This document shows positions 15,903 to 25,315 of a stretch of DNA of 64,000 nt, in pieces. The notes below the pieces were generated by a model. That model searched no databases. It was not told the DNA's origin and saw only the letters and a program-made list of their open reading frames with translations. This DNA is from Martelella endophytica (GTDB taxonomy: Bacteria; Pseudomonadota; Alphaproteobacteria; Rhizobiales; Rhizobiaceae). The translations under genes and the position numbers were made by a program. Positions within the stretch are counted from its first letter, which is position 1. Each line of letters opens with the position of its first letter. The stretch spans positions 3,875,818 to 3,939,817 of the forward strand of contig NZ_CP010803.1 of the NCBI RefSeq assembly GCF_000960975.1, written 5' to 3'.

Positions 15903-18278
15903 ATGCTCACGCCGCGCCAACGCATCGAACAGGAAATGTCGTCGTCTGCCCATGTGCGGCTCTATCGGGCACTCACCCGCCTGACATCGCCCGTGACGAT
16001 GATGAACACCGGCGCGCATCCCGATGACGAGCAATCGGGCCTCCTTGCCTGGCTCAGCCTCGGGCTTGGCATGCGCGTCATCATCGCCTGCTCGACACGC
16101 GGCGAAGGCGGGCAGAACGTTCTCGGCCCGGAGCGGCTCGGCGCGCTCGGCGTGCTCAGAACCCGCGAACTGGAAGAAGCGGCCCGCGCGCTCGATGCCG
16201 ATATTCACTGGCTCGGCCACGGATCGGAGGACCCGGTCCACGATTTCGGCTTTTCGAAGGATGGCGACGCCACCTTCGCGCGCTGGGGCGAGGACCGCAT
16301 CGTCGAGCGGATGGTGCGTGCTTATCGTGCCGAACGGCCCGATATCGTGCTGCCGACCTTCCTCGACGTGCCCGGCCAGCACGGCCACCACCGCGCCATG
16401 ACACGGGCCGCCGAGACCGCCATCCGCCTTGCCGCAGACGAGACCGCCTACCCGGAACATTTCGCCGAGGGGCTGAAGCCGTGGAAGGTCGCGAAATACT
16501 ATCTGCCGGCGTGGTCCGGTGGAGGCGGCACCTATGACGACGACCTGCCCCCGCCGCCGGCGACGCTGACGATCGACGTTGATGGCAAGGATCCGGTGAC
16601 CGGCGCCGACTTCGATCGCATCGGCGAGTGGTCGCGCTACTGCCACGCCTCGCAGGGCATGGGGCATTGGCCGGAGCGGCCGGACCACCGCTGGCAACTG
16701 CATCTTCTGCTCGGGGAGAGTGGTAGCGTGCCGGAAGCGGCCATTCTCGATGGCCTGCCCACCTCGCTTGCCGCCCTTGCCGAGAGCGGCAGGCTCCACG
16801 ATACACTCGCCGCCGCCGATGCCGCGATTGCCGCAGCGATCACGGCCTTTCCCAACGCCAGAACGGTGCAGAAATGCCTCGCCGAGGCGCTGTCTCAGAT
16901 CGAAGCGGCCGAAGGCCTTGTCGATGAAGCTTTCGACGCGCGCCACAGTCACCGCCTTGCCCGCAAACGCGCCGAGATCGCCGCAGCGCTGATCGAAAGC
17001 GCCGGCCTCTTCGAGCGTGCCTTCGGCGATGCCGATTATCTTTCGCCGGGCGGATCCGCGACGCTGTCCACCGTTCTTGCCGAAGGTGCGTCAGCGGAGG
17101 TCACGCCCAATCTGCCCGCCGGCGTGCAGGTGGCCGAGTCGCGCGACAAGGACGGCATCCGCACGTTCACGCTTGCGGCCGCGGCCGACGCTCCGCTCTC
17201 CAATCAGTATCCGCCGCTCTGGTCCTCGCTCGGCGGAAACGGGCCGGTTTCGGTGACGCTGAAAGCGACCATCGCCGGATGCCAGGTGGCGAAGGCCTTT
17301 GATCTCGAAACCCCGCTCCCGCTTGCGCCGGCACACTCAGTGGCTCTGAAACCGAACGCGTTTATCGTTCCGCTTCAACAGCTTCCAATGAAACTCTCAT
17401 TTTCCGCAGACACCGATCTACCCCTTCACTTCAACGCCGAAGACGGCTTCGGAATCGTGCCGGATGGTGGTGAATTCACGGTTCAGGTTCCGCAGGCCGA
17501 AACGCCGGGCCTCACGGTCTTGACGCCAGAGATCGACGGCAAGCCGGCGGCGAATATCGCCAGCTTCACCTACCCCCATATCGGCAAGAACCGCTTCATC
17601 CGGCCGGAGACGCTGAGCATCCTGACGCTGGATCTGAAACTGCCGGACGGCGCGAAGGTCGGTTATGTCAGTGGTGGCGCAGACAATGTCGGCACTTGGC
17701 TGAGCCGCATGGGCCTCGATGTCACCGAACTCGACGCCAATGCCCTTTCCGGCGATCTGTCGCGGTTTACCACCATCGTCATCGGCATCTTCGCTTTCGG
17801 CACCCGGCCCGACCTCGCGGCCGCGACGATGAAGCTTCACCGCTTCGTGGAGGATGGCGGCCATCTCGTCACGCTCTATCATCGCCCCTCCGATGGCTGG
17901 TCCCCGGAGACGACGCCGCCGCGCTATCTGAAGATCGGCACGCCATCGCTGCGCTGGCGCGTGACCAACCCGGCCGCCGATGTCGATGTGCTTCTGCCGG
18001 ATCACAAGCTGCTGAAGGGACCGAACCCGATCGGCCCGGACGACTGGGCCGGGTGGCACAAGGAACGCGGGCTCTATTTCTCGGCCGAATGGGACGACGC
18101 CTACGAACCGCTTCTTGCCATGCATGACGAAGGCGAAAAGCCGCTTCATGGCGCCCTCGTCTCCGCGCCCATCGGCAAGGGCCGGCACACCCATACAAGC
18201 CTTGTGCTGCATTACCAGATGGACCGGCTCACCCCCGGCGCCTTCCGGCTGATGGCAAACCTCGTGCAGCCGGCGTGA
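15903..18278 (+). CDS. PIG-L family deacetylase with middle beta and C-terminal ThuA-like domains
   Basis: A 791-aa protein without signal peptide. Residues about 35-250 are a PIG-L/LmbE zinc deacetylase: GAHPDDE supplies the metal ligands and the catalytic Asp, and GQHGHHRAM the second histidine cluster. A middle region (about 370-560) is beta-rich and resembles the NEW3-type sandwich of related proteins. Residues about 575-790 look like a class I amidotransferase/ThuA-type Rossmann domain, with VGYVSGGADNVGTWLSRMG and a glycine-rich FVEDGGHLVTLYHRP segment. The family removes N-acetyl groups from amino sugars. It lies 19 bases after the ROK gene and overlaps the transporter gene, so it belongs to the catabolic locus. 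Its substrate may be the compound imported by the divergent ABC system (inference). Confidence 0.85.
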   Translation: MLTPRQRIEQEMSSSAHVRLYRALTRLTSPVTMMNTGAHPDDEQSGLLAWLSLGLGMRVIIACSTRGEGGQNVLGPERLGALGVLRTRELEEAARALDADIHWLGHGSEDPVHDFGFSKDGDATFARWGEDRIVERMVRAYRAERPDIVLPTFLDVPGQHGHHRAMTRAAETAIRLAADETAYPEHFAEGLKPWKVAKYYLPAWSGGGGTYDDDLPPPPATLTIDVDGKDPVTGADFDRIGEWSRYCHASQGMGHWPERPDHRWQLHLLLGESGSVPEAAILDGLPTSLAALAESGRLHDTLAAADAAIAAAITAFPNARTVQKCLAEALSQIEAAEGLVDEAFDARHSHRLARKRAEIAAALIESAGLFERAFGDADYLSPGGSATLSTVLAEGASAEVTPNLPAGVQVAESRDKDGIRTFTLAAAADAPLSNQYPPLWSSLGGNGPVSVTLKATIAGCQVAKAFDLETPLPLAPAHSVALKPNAFIVPLQQLPMKLSFSADTDLPLHFNAEDGFGIVPDGGEFTVQVPQAETPGLTVLTPEIDGKPAANIASFTYPHIGKNRFIRPETLSILTLDLKLPDGAKVGYVSGGADNVGTWLSRMGLDVTELDANALSGDLSRFTTIVIGIFAFGTRPDLAAATMKLHRFVEDGGHLVTLYHRPSDGWSPETTPPRYLKIGTPSLRWRVTNPAADVDVLLPDHKLLKGPNPIGPDDWAGWHKERGLYFSAEWDDAYEPLLAMHDEGEKPLHGALVSAPIGKGRHTHTSLVLHYQMDRLTPGAFRLMANLVQPA

Positions 18279-19156
18279 GCGCCGGGGCCGCGACACCCGA
18301 GACGAAGAATTCGGCAAGCCAGGGCATCGCCTGGCTTCTGACCGACATGGCGCTGGTCACCTTCATGAGCGCGCTGGTAAAGGCGAACAGCGTCGCCTAT
18401 CCTGCGATCCAGCTCGTCTTCATCCGCGCGCTGATCGGCCTGCTGTTCATCCTGCCGATGATCATCCGCAACCGCGCTGAACTCACCAATATGCGCTATC
18501 CGCTGCGCAATGCGTTTCGCGTCACGTGCAACGCGATCGCCCTCACCTCGAATTTCCTGGCCTTTGCCATGCTGCGGCTGGTGATGGTCAATGCGCTCGG
18601 CTTCACCCGCCCGCTGGTGACCATGGGGCTTGCCGCCCTGCTGCTTGGGGAAAGAGTGAGCCGGCTTCGCTGGCTCGGCGCCGCCCTTGCATTCGGCGGC
18701 GCGCTGATCATCGTCTCGCCCGATGAGATCGCGCTCAACCCCGGCATATTCGTGGTCATTGCCAGCATCGTCTTCGGCGCCACGGCAACGATCCAGACCC
18801 GACGGCTGAAGGATGAGAGCACCATCGTGATGATGGTCTTCTACACGGTCGGCCTCGCCCTTCTCACCGGCATACCGGCCGTCATCCTGTGGCAGCCCGT
18901 GCCGCTTTCGCACTGGCCGGTGCTGGCGCTGATCGGGCTTCTGGCCCAGGCGGGACAATATTGCTGGCTGCGGGCCTATCAGAAGAGCGATGCCAGCGTG
19001 CTCGCTCCGTTCGGCTATCTTTCGGTGTTCTTTGCCGCTGCTGCCGGCTTCTTCTTCTTCGGTGAAATCCCCCCGCCCCGCATCTTCATCGGCGTCGCAG
19101 TGATTCTCGTCGCGCTTCAAGGCACCCGGTGGATCGAAGGGCGGCGTCGGATATGA
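18275..19156 (+). CDS. DMT-superfamily (EamA) transporter
   Basis: A 293-aa inner-membrane protein with about ten hydrophobic helices arranged as two EamA repeats (about residues 17-145 and 160-285). It starts at GTG 18275, overlapping the deacetylase stop TGA (GTGA), so translation is probably coupled. EamA proteins export or import metabolites such as amino acids or sugars. Its place behind the deacetylase suggests export of a by-product or uptake of a related compound (inference). No regulator-specific features were seen. Confidence 0.88.
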   Translation: MSAGAATPETKNSASQGIAWLLTDMALVTFMSALVKANSVAYPAIQLVFIRALIGLLFILPMIIRNRAELTNMRYPLRNAFRVTCNAIALTSNFLAFAMLRLVMVNALGFTRPLVTMGLAALLLGERVSRLRWLGAALAFGGALIIVSPDEIALNPGIFVVIASIVFGATATIQTRRLKDESTIVMMVFYTVGLALLTGIPAVILWQPVPLSHWPVLALIGLLAQAGQYCWLRAYQKSDASVLAPFGYLSVFFAAAAGFFFFGEIPPPRIFIGVAVILVALQGTRWIEGRRRI

Positions 19157-19158
19157 AA

Positions 19159-19183
19159 ATGCCCGCGCGAAGGGCGCGGGCAT
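19159..19183. terminator. Bidirectional rho-independent terminator
   Basis: ATGCCCGCGC and GCGCGGGCAT make a perfect 10-bp stem with a 5-base loop. It lies between the convergent DMT transporter and acetate kinase genes. TTTT follows directly on the minus strand and GAATTTT on the plus strand. Confidence 0.88.
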
Positions 19184-19207
19184 GAATTTTCGGGCGATTG
19201 CCTGAAG

Positions 19208-20419
19208 TCAGGCGTAGGCGACGTCCTGGCCGGCAGCAAGCGCTTCCGAGACGACGCGCGAGGTCTGGCGCGCCAGAACGATTTCCTCGTCCGTCGGGAT
19301 CACGCGCACTTCGACGCGGCTTTCCGGGCAGGAGATGATCTCGGCGTTGGCATTGTTGGCTTCATCGTCGAGCTGCACACCGAGCCAGGCAAGCCGCTCG
19401 CAGATCAGCTTGCGGATGACCGGCGAGTTCTCACCGATGCCGGCGCTGAAGACCAGCGATTCCATGCCCTGCATGGTGGCGACCATGATCGAGAGTTCGC
19501 GGCAGGCGCGGAAGACGAAGAGGTCGATCGCCTTCTTGGCATTCGGGTCTTCGCTCGCCATGAGCACGCGCAGGTCACCGGAAATGCCGGAGACGCCGAG
19601 CAGGCCGGACTTGTAGTAGAGCATATGCTTGATTTCTGCCGGCGAAAGATTTTCGGCTTCCATCAGCGTCAGCACCAGACCCGGGTCGACGGTGCCCGAA
19701 CGTGTGCCCATCATCAGGCCTCCGAGCGGCGTCAGACCCATCGTGGTGTCGATCGCCTTGCCGTTGCGCATCGCGCACATCGAGGAACCGCTGCCGAGGT
19801 GGGCCACCACGGTCCGCTTCTTCACCAGATACTCCGAAATCTCGCGCAGGCGATCGGCAATGTAGGTGTAAGACAGGCCATGGAAGCCGAAGCGGCGATA
19901 GCCCTTGGCTTCATATTCCAGCGGAATCGGGTAGCGCGCGGCGCGCTCGTCGATATTGACGTGGAAGGCGGTATCGAAGCATGCGACCTGCGGGAGGTCG
20001 GGTCGAATGCGGCGGAACAGCTTGATCGAGGCAAGGTTGGCCGGCTGGTGCAGCGGGCCCATCGGGATCAGCGTTTCGAGATATTCGACGATTTCGTCAT
20101 TGAGCAGCACCGGATCGGCAAAGCGTCCGCCGCCGTGAAGAACCCGGTGACCGACGGCCTGGAGCGGCCGGCTGGCAGTATAAGGCTTGATGACGCTGAA
20201 AATGCGCTCGAGCATGTCTTCCTGCATGTGCTCGCCGATTTCCAGATCGAAATTGCAGATTTCCTTGCCGCCCGCTTCCTTGACGGACAGGTGCGGATTT
20301 TCGTTCACGCCGTCGAACTGACCGCGCAGAACCAGGGTGAATTTGTCCCCCTCGACTTCGTAGAGACGAAACTTGAGGCTGGATGACCCGGCATTCAGTG
20401 CCAGAATTGTGCCATTCAT
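19208..20419 (-). CDS. ackA: Acetate kinase
   Basis: The 403-aa cytoplasmic enzyme converts acetyl phosphate and ADP to acetate and ATP. It has the N-terminal LALNAGSSSLKF phosphate-binding motif, GHRVLHGG, CFDTAFH, HLGSGSSMCA and the adenosine-site SAGIGENSPVIR near residue 327. The length is normal for the family. It follows phosphoketolase on the same strand, so acetyl phosphate from that enzyme is turned into ATP plus acetate. The 70-base gap between the two contains a strong hairpin. The Shine-Dalgarno before the ATG at 20419 is weak (GGATAGCG). Confidence 0.97.
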   Translation of the reverse strand: MNGTILALNAGSSSLKFRLYEVEGDKFTLVLRGQFDGVNENPHLSVKEAGGKEICNFDLEIGEHMQEDMLERIFSVIKPYTASRPLQAVGHRVLHGGGRFADPVLLNDEIVEYLETLIPMGPLHQPANLASIKLFRRIRPDLPQVACFDTAFHVNIDERAARYPIPLEYEAKGYRRFGFHGLSYTYIADRLREISEYLVKKRTVVAHLGSGSSMCAMRNGKAIDTTMGLTPLGGLMMGTRSGTVDPGLVLTLMEAENLSPAEIKHMLYYKSGLLGVSGISGDLRVLMASEDPNAKKAIDLFVFRACRELSIMVATMQGMESLVFSAGIGENSPVIRKLICERLAWLGVQLDDEANNANAEIISCPESRVEVRVIPTDEEIVLARQTSRVVSEALAAGQDVAYA

Positions 20420-20436
20420 AATCGCTATCCAAAAAA

Positions 20437-20474
20437 TGGGTGCGCACCGCCTTGGGAGTGGCGGTGCGCACCGG
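20437..20474 (-). terminator. Strong intergenic hairpin between phosphoketolase and acetate kinase
   Basis: GGTGCGCACCGCC and GGCGGTGCGCACC (20439-20451 and 20460-20472) form a perfect 13-bp stem with an 8-base loop. On the transcribed strand it is followed by CATTTTTT. It looks like a terminator or attenuator placed inside the xfp-ackA unit, or a transcript-end stabiliser that makes ackA expression lower than xfp. Confidence 0.8.
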
Positions 20475-20489
20475 CTTCAACTTATTGGA

Positions 20490-22889
20490 TCAGCCCTTGG
20501 GATAAGGCCATTTCCAATCGAGAATCTCCGGCATGTCTTGACCATGCTCGCGGACATAATCGTGGTGTTTGGCGCGCATTTCCTTGAGATAGTTCAAAGC
20601 GGCCGCACCTCTTTCACCAAATCCACCGGCACGTTCGATCGCATCCATCGCCAGATGGTAGCGGTCAAGGCGGTTCTGGACAACCATGTCGAACGGAGTC
20701 GTCGTCGTTCCCTCTTCAACATAGCCACGAACGTGGATGTTGTTGTGGTTGTGACGGCGATAGGCCAGACGATGGATCAGCCAGGGATAGCCGTGATAGG
20801 CGAAGATAACCGGCTTGTTCTCGGTGAAGATCGCATCGAAGTCCGCGTCGCGGATACCATGCGGATGCTCTTCCTTCGGCTGCAGGGTCATCAGGTCAAC
20901 AACGTTGACGACCTTGACCTTCATTTCCGGCAGCTTCTGACGAAGAAGATCGACAGCGGCCATCATTTCCAGCGTCGGGACATCACCGGCAGCGGCCATG
21001 ACGACGTCAGGCTCCTCGCCTTCCGGCACATTGCTTGCCCACTTCCATTCACCGAGACCGGCATCGCAATGAACGATGGCTTCCTCGATCGACAGCCACT
21101 GCGGCTGCGGCTGCTTGCCGGCAACGATGACGTTGACGCGGTTGTAGGTCCTGAGGACGTGGTCGCCGACCCACAGAAGGGTGTTGGCATCCGGCGGGAA
21201 ATACGTGCGGACGACGTCGGCCTTCTTGTTGACGACGTGGTCGATGAAGCCCGGATCCTGGTGGCTGAAGCCATTGTGGTCCTGACGCCATACATGCGAG
21301 GTCAGAAGATAGTTGAGCGATGCGATCGGCTTGCGCCATGCCATCGTGCGCGTGGTCTTCAGCCATTTTGCATGCTGGTTGAACATCGAGTCGATGATGT
21401 GGATGAAGGCTTCGTAGCACGAGAACAGGCCGTGACGACCGGTCAGCAGGTAACCTTCGAGCCAACCCTGGCAAAGATGTTCGCTGAGCACTTCCATGAC
21501 ACGGCCGTCGCGGGCGACATGTTCGTCATAGTCGAGGATTTCGCCCATGAACACGCGCTCGGTGACATCGAACACATCCTGCAGGCGGTTCGACGCGGTC
21601 TCATCCGGACCGACGATACGGAAGTTGCGCTCGTCGGCGTTGAGGCGCATGACCTCCTTCAGCAGCATGCCGAGGCGCTTGGTCGCCGAGGTCATGACAG
21701 CGCCGGGCTGGGTGACGTCAACCGCGAGTTCGCGGAAGTCCGGCATGATGAGGTCCTTGCGCAGGAGACCGCCGTTGGTATGCGGATTGGCGCTCATGCG
21801 CAGTTCGCCCTGCGGTGCCAGAGCCTTCAGTTCGGGCAGAAGCGCACCGTTTTCGTCGAACAGCTTTTCGGGAGCGTAGCTTCTCATCCAGTCTTCGAGC
21901 TGGCTGCGGTGATCGGCATTCTCGCGGGCTTCGGCGATCGGAACCTGGTGGGCGCGCCAGAAATCCTCGACCTTCTTGTTGTCGACGAACTTCGGACCGG
22001 TCCAGCCCTTGGGGCTTCTCAGGATGATCATCGGCCAGCGCGGCATTTCATAGCAGGTGCCTTCGGCGCGAACCGTACCCTGGATCTCGCGGATGCGGGC
22101 GTAGCACTCTTCCATGACCTCGGCCATGCGCTGGTGCATGTATTCCGGCTCGTTACCTTCGACGTAGAAGGGCTCATAGCCATAGCCGCTGAACAGATCC
22201 GTCAGGTCCTTCTTGCTCATGCGGGCAAGAACCGTCGGGTTGGCGATCTTGTAGCCGTTCAGGTGCAGGATCGGCAGAACCGCGCCGTCATTGATCGGGT
22301 TCAGGAACTTGTTCGAATGCCACGAAGCGGCAAGCGGGCCGGTTTCGGCTTCACCGTCACCAACAACGCAGGCGACGATCAGATCGGGGTTGTCGAAGGC
22401 TGCGCCATAGGCATGAACCAGTGCGTAACCGAGTTCGCCGCCTTCGTGGATCGATCCAGGCGTTTCAGGTGCCACGTGGCTCGGGATGCCGCCGGGGAAC
22501 GAGAACTGCTTGAACAGCTTGCGCATGCCCTCTTCGTCTTCAGTGATCTCCGGATAGACTTCCGTGTAGGTACCGTCGAGATAGGCGTTCGCGACAAGGC
22601 CGGGGCCGCCATGGCCGGGGCCGCAAATGTAGATCGTGCTGGCCTTGTACTTGTTGATGATGCGGTTGAGGTGAACATAGATAAAGTTAAGGCCGGGGGT
22701 CGTGCCCCAGTGGCCGAGAAGGCGCGGCTTGACGTCGGTATCGGCAAGTCCGCCCTTCAGCAGGGGGTTGTTCATCAGATAGATCTGGCCGACAGACAGA
22801 TAATTGGCCGCCTGCCAGTAACGATGCATCAGATCCAGTTCCTCCTGCCCCAGGATATTCTGGGTGCTGTCAGGTACGATCTGTTCCAT
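20490..22889 (-). CDS. xfp: Phosphoketolase (xylulose-5-P / fructose-6-P)
   Basis: A 799-aa thiamine-diphosphate enzyme that splits xylulose 5-phosphate, and often fructose 6-phosphate, into acetyl phosphate plus glyceraldehyde 3-phosphate or erythrose 4-phosphate. The N-terminal TPP domain has [17 protein letters not shown] and [14 protein letters not shown]. The pyrimidine domain lies in the middle, with [19 protein letters not shown], and the C-terminal transketolase-like domain completes the protein. Length and architecture match the XFP family. AAGGGG eight bases before the ATG at 22889 supports the start. With ackA it forms a bypass giving ATP from pentose phosphates. An FNR/FixK-like box upstream suggests induction at low oxygen. 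Confidence 0.97.
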   Translation of the reverse strand: MEQIVPDSTQNILGQEELDLMHRYWQAANYLSVGQIYLMNNPLLKGGLADTDVKPRLLGHWGTTPGLNFIYVHLNRIINKYKASTIYICGPGHGGPGLVANAYLDGTYTEVYPEITEDEEGMRKLFKQFSFPGGIPSHVAPETPGSIHEGGELGYALVHAYGAAFDNPDLIVACVVGDGEAETGPLAASWHSNKFLNPINDGAVLPILHLNGYKIANPTVLARMSKKDLTDLFSGYGYEPFYVEGNEPEYMHQRMAEVMEECYARIREIQGTVRAEGTCYEMPRWPMIILRSPKGWTGPKFVDNKKVEDFWRAHQVPIAEARENADHRSQLEDWMRSYAPEKLFDENGALLPELKALAPQGELRMSANPHTNGGLLRKDLIMPDFRELAVDVTQPGAVMTSATKRLGMLLKEVMRLNADERNFRIVGPDETASNRLQDVFDVTERVFMGEILDYDEHVARDGRVMEVLSEHLCQGWLEGYLLTGRHGLFSCYEAFIHIIDSMFNQHAKWLKTTRTMAWRKPIASLNYLLTSHVWRQDHNGFSHQDPGFIDHVVNKKADVVRTYFPPDANTLLWVGDHVLRTYNRVNVIVAGKQPQPQWLSIEEAIVHCDAGLGEWKWASNVPEGEEPDVVMAAAGDVPTLEMMAAVDLLRQKLPEMKVKVVNVVDLMTLQPKEEHPHGIRDADFDAIFTENKPVIFAYHGYPWLIHRLAYRRHNHNNIHVRGYVEEGTTTTPFDMVVQNRLDRYHLAMDAIERAGGFGERGAAALNYLKEMRAKHHDYVREHGQDMPEILDWKWPYPKG

Positions 22890-22936
22890 GTCGATTTCCC
22901 CTTTTCGAAATCAAAGTGGCGTTTAAATCGATTTGC

Positions 22937-22978
22937 TATATCCCCCGACGGCGCTTCGGATCACATGACCTAAATCAA
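22937..22978 (-). promoter_or_regulatory. Candidate FNR/FixK-activated promoter of xfp-ackA
   Basis: Read on the minus strand, TTGATttagGTCAT (22978-22965) matches the FNR/FixK half-site TTGAT exactly and the second half GTCAA except for the last base. A GATATA/TATAGC -10-like box follows at 22942-22935. The box centre is then about 41-43 bases before the predicted start site, the class II activator position. No good -35 box is present, as expected for an activated promoter. Confidence 0.5.
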
Positions 22979-23330
22979 GCAGGCGCCGGGAGACGATATT
23001 TTCACGCTGCCGTCACAGTGGGGTTTCGAAGAATTCAGCTCTGTTCCCCCCGGCTTACGGCGTCAACGATATCAAAAGTTTTCGCGCTTTCAATAACTTG
23101 ACGAATGCAAATTCGATTGTCCCGAATTTAGTTCCGTAAAGATGTCAGCCTGTTGACGGTCCGATATTTTTTTCAGCCTTTCGGCTGGCGCAGAAATTAC
23201 GTCCCGGCACTCGACGCCGCCGCGTGGTTCTGGCATGTGCTGGGCAACACGGCCTCCGCGCTGAACGCGCCCGGATGGCCTTCCCCTTCGGCGGAAGACA
23301 TCTACCGCCGCGACGAACCGGTTGAGATCA
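22979..23330. other. Intergenic region between xfp and trmFO
   Basis: About 350 bases without a firm gene. A small inverted repeat CGAAT-GCAA-ATTCG lies at 23102-23115. A plus-strand open stretch from TTG 23153 reads plausible protein (FGWRRNYVPALDAAAWFW) but continues 146 bases into trmFO in another frame and has no clear ribosome binding site. It may be a decayed gene end. The trmFO promoter was not identified. Confidence 0.4.
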
Positions 23331-24743
23331 ATGTCCGAATCACAGAACGCACACAAGCCCATCCATGTCATCGGCGGCGGCCTCGCCGGATCGGAGGCAG
23401 CATGGCAGATCGCCAATGCCGGCATCCCGGTCATTCTGCACGAAATGCGCGGCATACGCGAGACCGCGGCGCATAAAACTGACGGCCTTGCCGAGCTCGT
23501 CTGCTCCAACTCCTTCCGCTCGGATGATGCGACCAGCAATGCCGTCGGCGTGATCCATGCCGAAATGCGGCTTGCGGGTTCGCTGATCATGGCCTCGGCC
23601 GATGCCCACCAGGTTCCCGCCGGTGGCGCGCTGGCGGTCGATCGCGACGGCTTTTCCGCCGCCGTCACGGCGAAGCTCGCCGAACACCCGCTGGTGACGA
23701 TCGTGCGCGAGGAGATCGCAACGTTGCCGCCGGAAGACTGGGACCAGGCGATCATCGCCACCGGCCCCCTCACCGCGCCCGCCCTTGCCGAAGCGATCCA
23801 GGAGAAGACCGGCCGCGAGGCGCTGGCCTTCTTCGACGCAATCGCGCCGATCGTCTACCGCGACACCATCGACATGGACATCTGCTGGTACCAGTCGCGT
23901 TACGACAAGGTCGGCCCCGGCGGCACGGGCAAGGACTATATCAACTGCCCGATGGACGAAGCGGAATACAACGCCTTCATCGACGCGCTGATCGCCGGCG
24001 ACAAGACCGACTTCAAGGAATGGGAAGGCACGCCCTATTTCGACGGCTGTCTGCCGATCGAAGTGATGGCCGAGCGCGGACGCGAAACGCTGCGCCACGG
24101 ACCGATGAAGCCGATGGGTCTCACCAATGCCCACAACCCCGACGTCAAGCCCTATGCCGTTGTCCAGCTCCGCCAGGACAATGCTCTCGGCACGCTCTAC
24201 AACATGGTCGGCTTCCAGACCAAGCTGCGCTACGGCGCACAGAAGGACGTGCTGCAGATGATCCCCGGCCTCAAGGAGGCCGAATTCGCCCGCCTCGGCG
24301 GCCTGCATCGCAACACCTATCTGAATTCGCCGATCCTGCTCGACGGAACGTTGGCCCTGAAGGGCCGCCCCGGTCTGCGTTTCGCCGGCCAGATCACCGG
24401 CTGCGAGGGCTATGTCGAGAGCGCCAGCATCGGCCTCCTCGCCGGCCGCTTCGCCGCCGCCGAACGGCTTGGCCGCGCTCCCGTCGCGCCGCCGCCGGAA
24501 ACCGCGCTCGGCGCCCTGCTCGGCCATGTCACCGGCGGCCATATCGCGCATGAAGAGGAAGGCGGAAAACGCTCGTTCCAGCCGATGAACGTCAACTTCG
24601 GCCTGTTTCCGGAGCTCGAGCCCGGCGCCCTGATCGACCCCGAGACCGGCAAGCGGCCGCGCGGCAAGGCGAAATCGATCGTCAAGAAGCAGGTGATGGC
24701 CAAGCGCGCGCTCGATGCCTGCAAGGCATGGCTCGGCGCTTGA
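23331..24743 (+). CDS. trmFO: Folate-dependent tRNA m5U54 methyltransferase TrmFO
   Basis: A 470-aa flavoprotein that forms 5-methyluridine at position 54 of tRNA using methylenetetrahydrofolate and FADH2. The N-terminal [17 protein letters not shown] is the FAD dinucleotide-binding motif. [12 protein letters not shown] and the central CPMDEAEY segment are family landmarks. [17 protein letters not shown] near the C-terminus completes the FAD site. The ATG at 23331 gives the usual N-terminus; the frame is open three codons further to a TTG. The gene stands alone between the phosphoketolase operon and a convergent small gene. Confidence 0.96.
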   Translation: MSESQNAHKPIHVIGGGLAGSEAAWQIANAGIPVILHEMRGIRETAAHKTDGLAELVCSNSFRSDDATSNAVGVIHAEMRLAGSLIMASADAHQVPAGGALAVDRDGFSAAVTAKLAEHPLVTIVREEIATLPPEDWDQAIIATGPLTAPALAEAIQEKTGREALAFFDAIAPIVYRDTIDMDICWYQSRYDKVGPGGTGKDYINCPMDEAEYNAFIDALIAGDKTDFKEWEGTPYFDGCLPIEVMAERGRETLRHGPMKPMGLTNAHNPDVKPYAVVQLRQDNALGTLYNMVGFQTKLRYGAQKDVLQMIPGLKEAEFARLGGLHRNTYLNSPILLDGTLALKGRPGLRFAGQITGCEGYVESASIGLLAGRFAAAERLGRAPVAPPPETALGALLGHVTGGHIAHEEEGGKRSFQPMNVNFGLFPELEPGALIDPETGKRPRGKAKSIVKKQVMAKRALDACKAWLGA

Positions 24744-24752
24744 CGCACTGCA

Positions 24753-24777
24753 GAGCCGTCCCTTAACCGGGCGGCTC
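24753..24777. terminator. Possible hairpin terminator between convergent genes
   Basis: GAGCCG and CGGCTC with additional inner GG/CC pairs form a stem around CTTAAC just after trmFO. It overlaps the stop codon of the convergent small gene. No T run follows in either direction, so termination here is uncertain. Confidence 0.35.
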
Positions 24778-25198
24778 AGCGTGCGTTCAGCATCCAGGTT
24801 GAAACGTCGGCCGCGTCCTGCTCGGTGCGGAAGTGGTAATTGGCGGAGAAGAATTCCTGTTCCGGGAAATCGACCTGCAGGCCGTTTGCCTCCGGCAACG
24901 CGCGCAGGCGATATTCGCTCTGCTTGACGATGATCGCCTGGCCCTTGCCGCGGCGGGTGCGGAAAAGGCCGATGCGACCATCCGAGAGGCTGAAGAAGAA
25001 GGCTTCGAGTTCCGTATCGCCGATCACCTGCACGACCCGCTCATCCGGAAACGAACGGCGGAATTCCGCCGACGCCCAGGCATTGGCCTCGTCGATATCG
25101 ATCCCTTCGGATGGCTTTAGCGCTTTCGCCCGGCCGAAAACATAAAAACCCACGGCAACCACCACGATGGCGATGGCGATCCAGCCCCAAGTTTCCAT
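24776..25198 (-). CDS. Membrane-anchored hypothetical protein
   Basis: A 140-aa protein of unknown function. Residues 3-23 (WGWIAIAIVVVAVGFYVFG) form one N-terminal membrane helix. The soluble remainder is a compact alpha/beta domain (DERVVQVIGDTELEAFFFSL, RIGLFRTRRGKGQAIIV) with no catalytic motif I recognise. The ATG at 25198 follows a strong GGAAGGAAGG at 7 bases. It is convergent with trmFO and stands apart from the phytoene synthase-like gene upstream (118 bases). A conserved accessory protein is likely, but no role can be assigned. Confidence 0.75.
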   Translation of the reverse strand: METWGWIAIAIVVVAVGFYVFGRAKALKPSEGIDIDEANAWASAEFRRSFPDERVVQVIGDTELEAFFFSLSDGRIGLFRTRRGKGQAIIVKQSEYRLRALPEANGLQVDFPEQEFFSANYHFRTEQDAADVSTWMLNAR

Positions 25199-25315
25199 TC
25201 GCAACCTTCCTTCCCCGGAACGGTCTGTCGGTTTTCTATCCCATCGATGTGCGGGAGGACCCGTTCCTGCGCGGCAGGCCGGAACGGCCCGTTTATGGTG
25301 TGAAAAGCATATGGA

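Noticed and set aside
20373..22973. An 866-codon open frame on the plus strand opposite phosphoketolase
   Set aside because: It is the mirror of a well-conserved GC-rich gene, has no protein family signal and no ribosome site.
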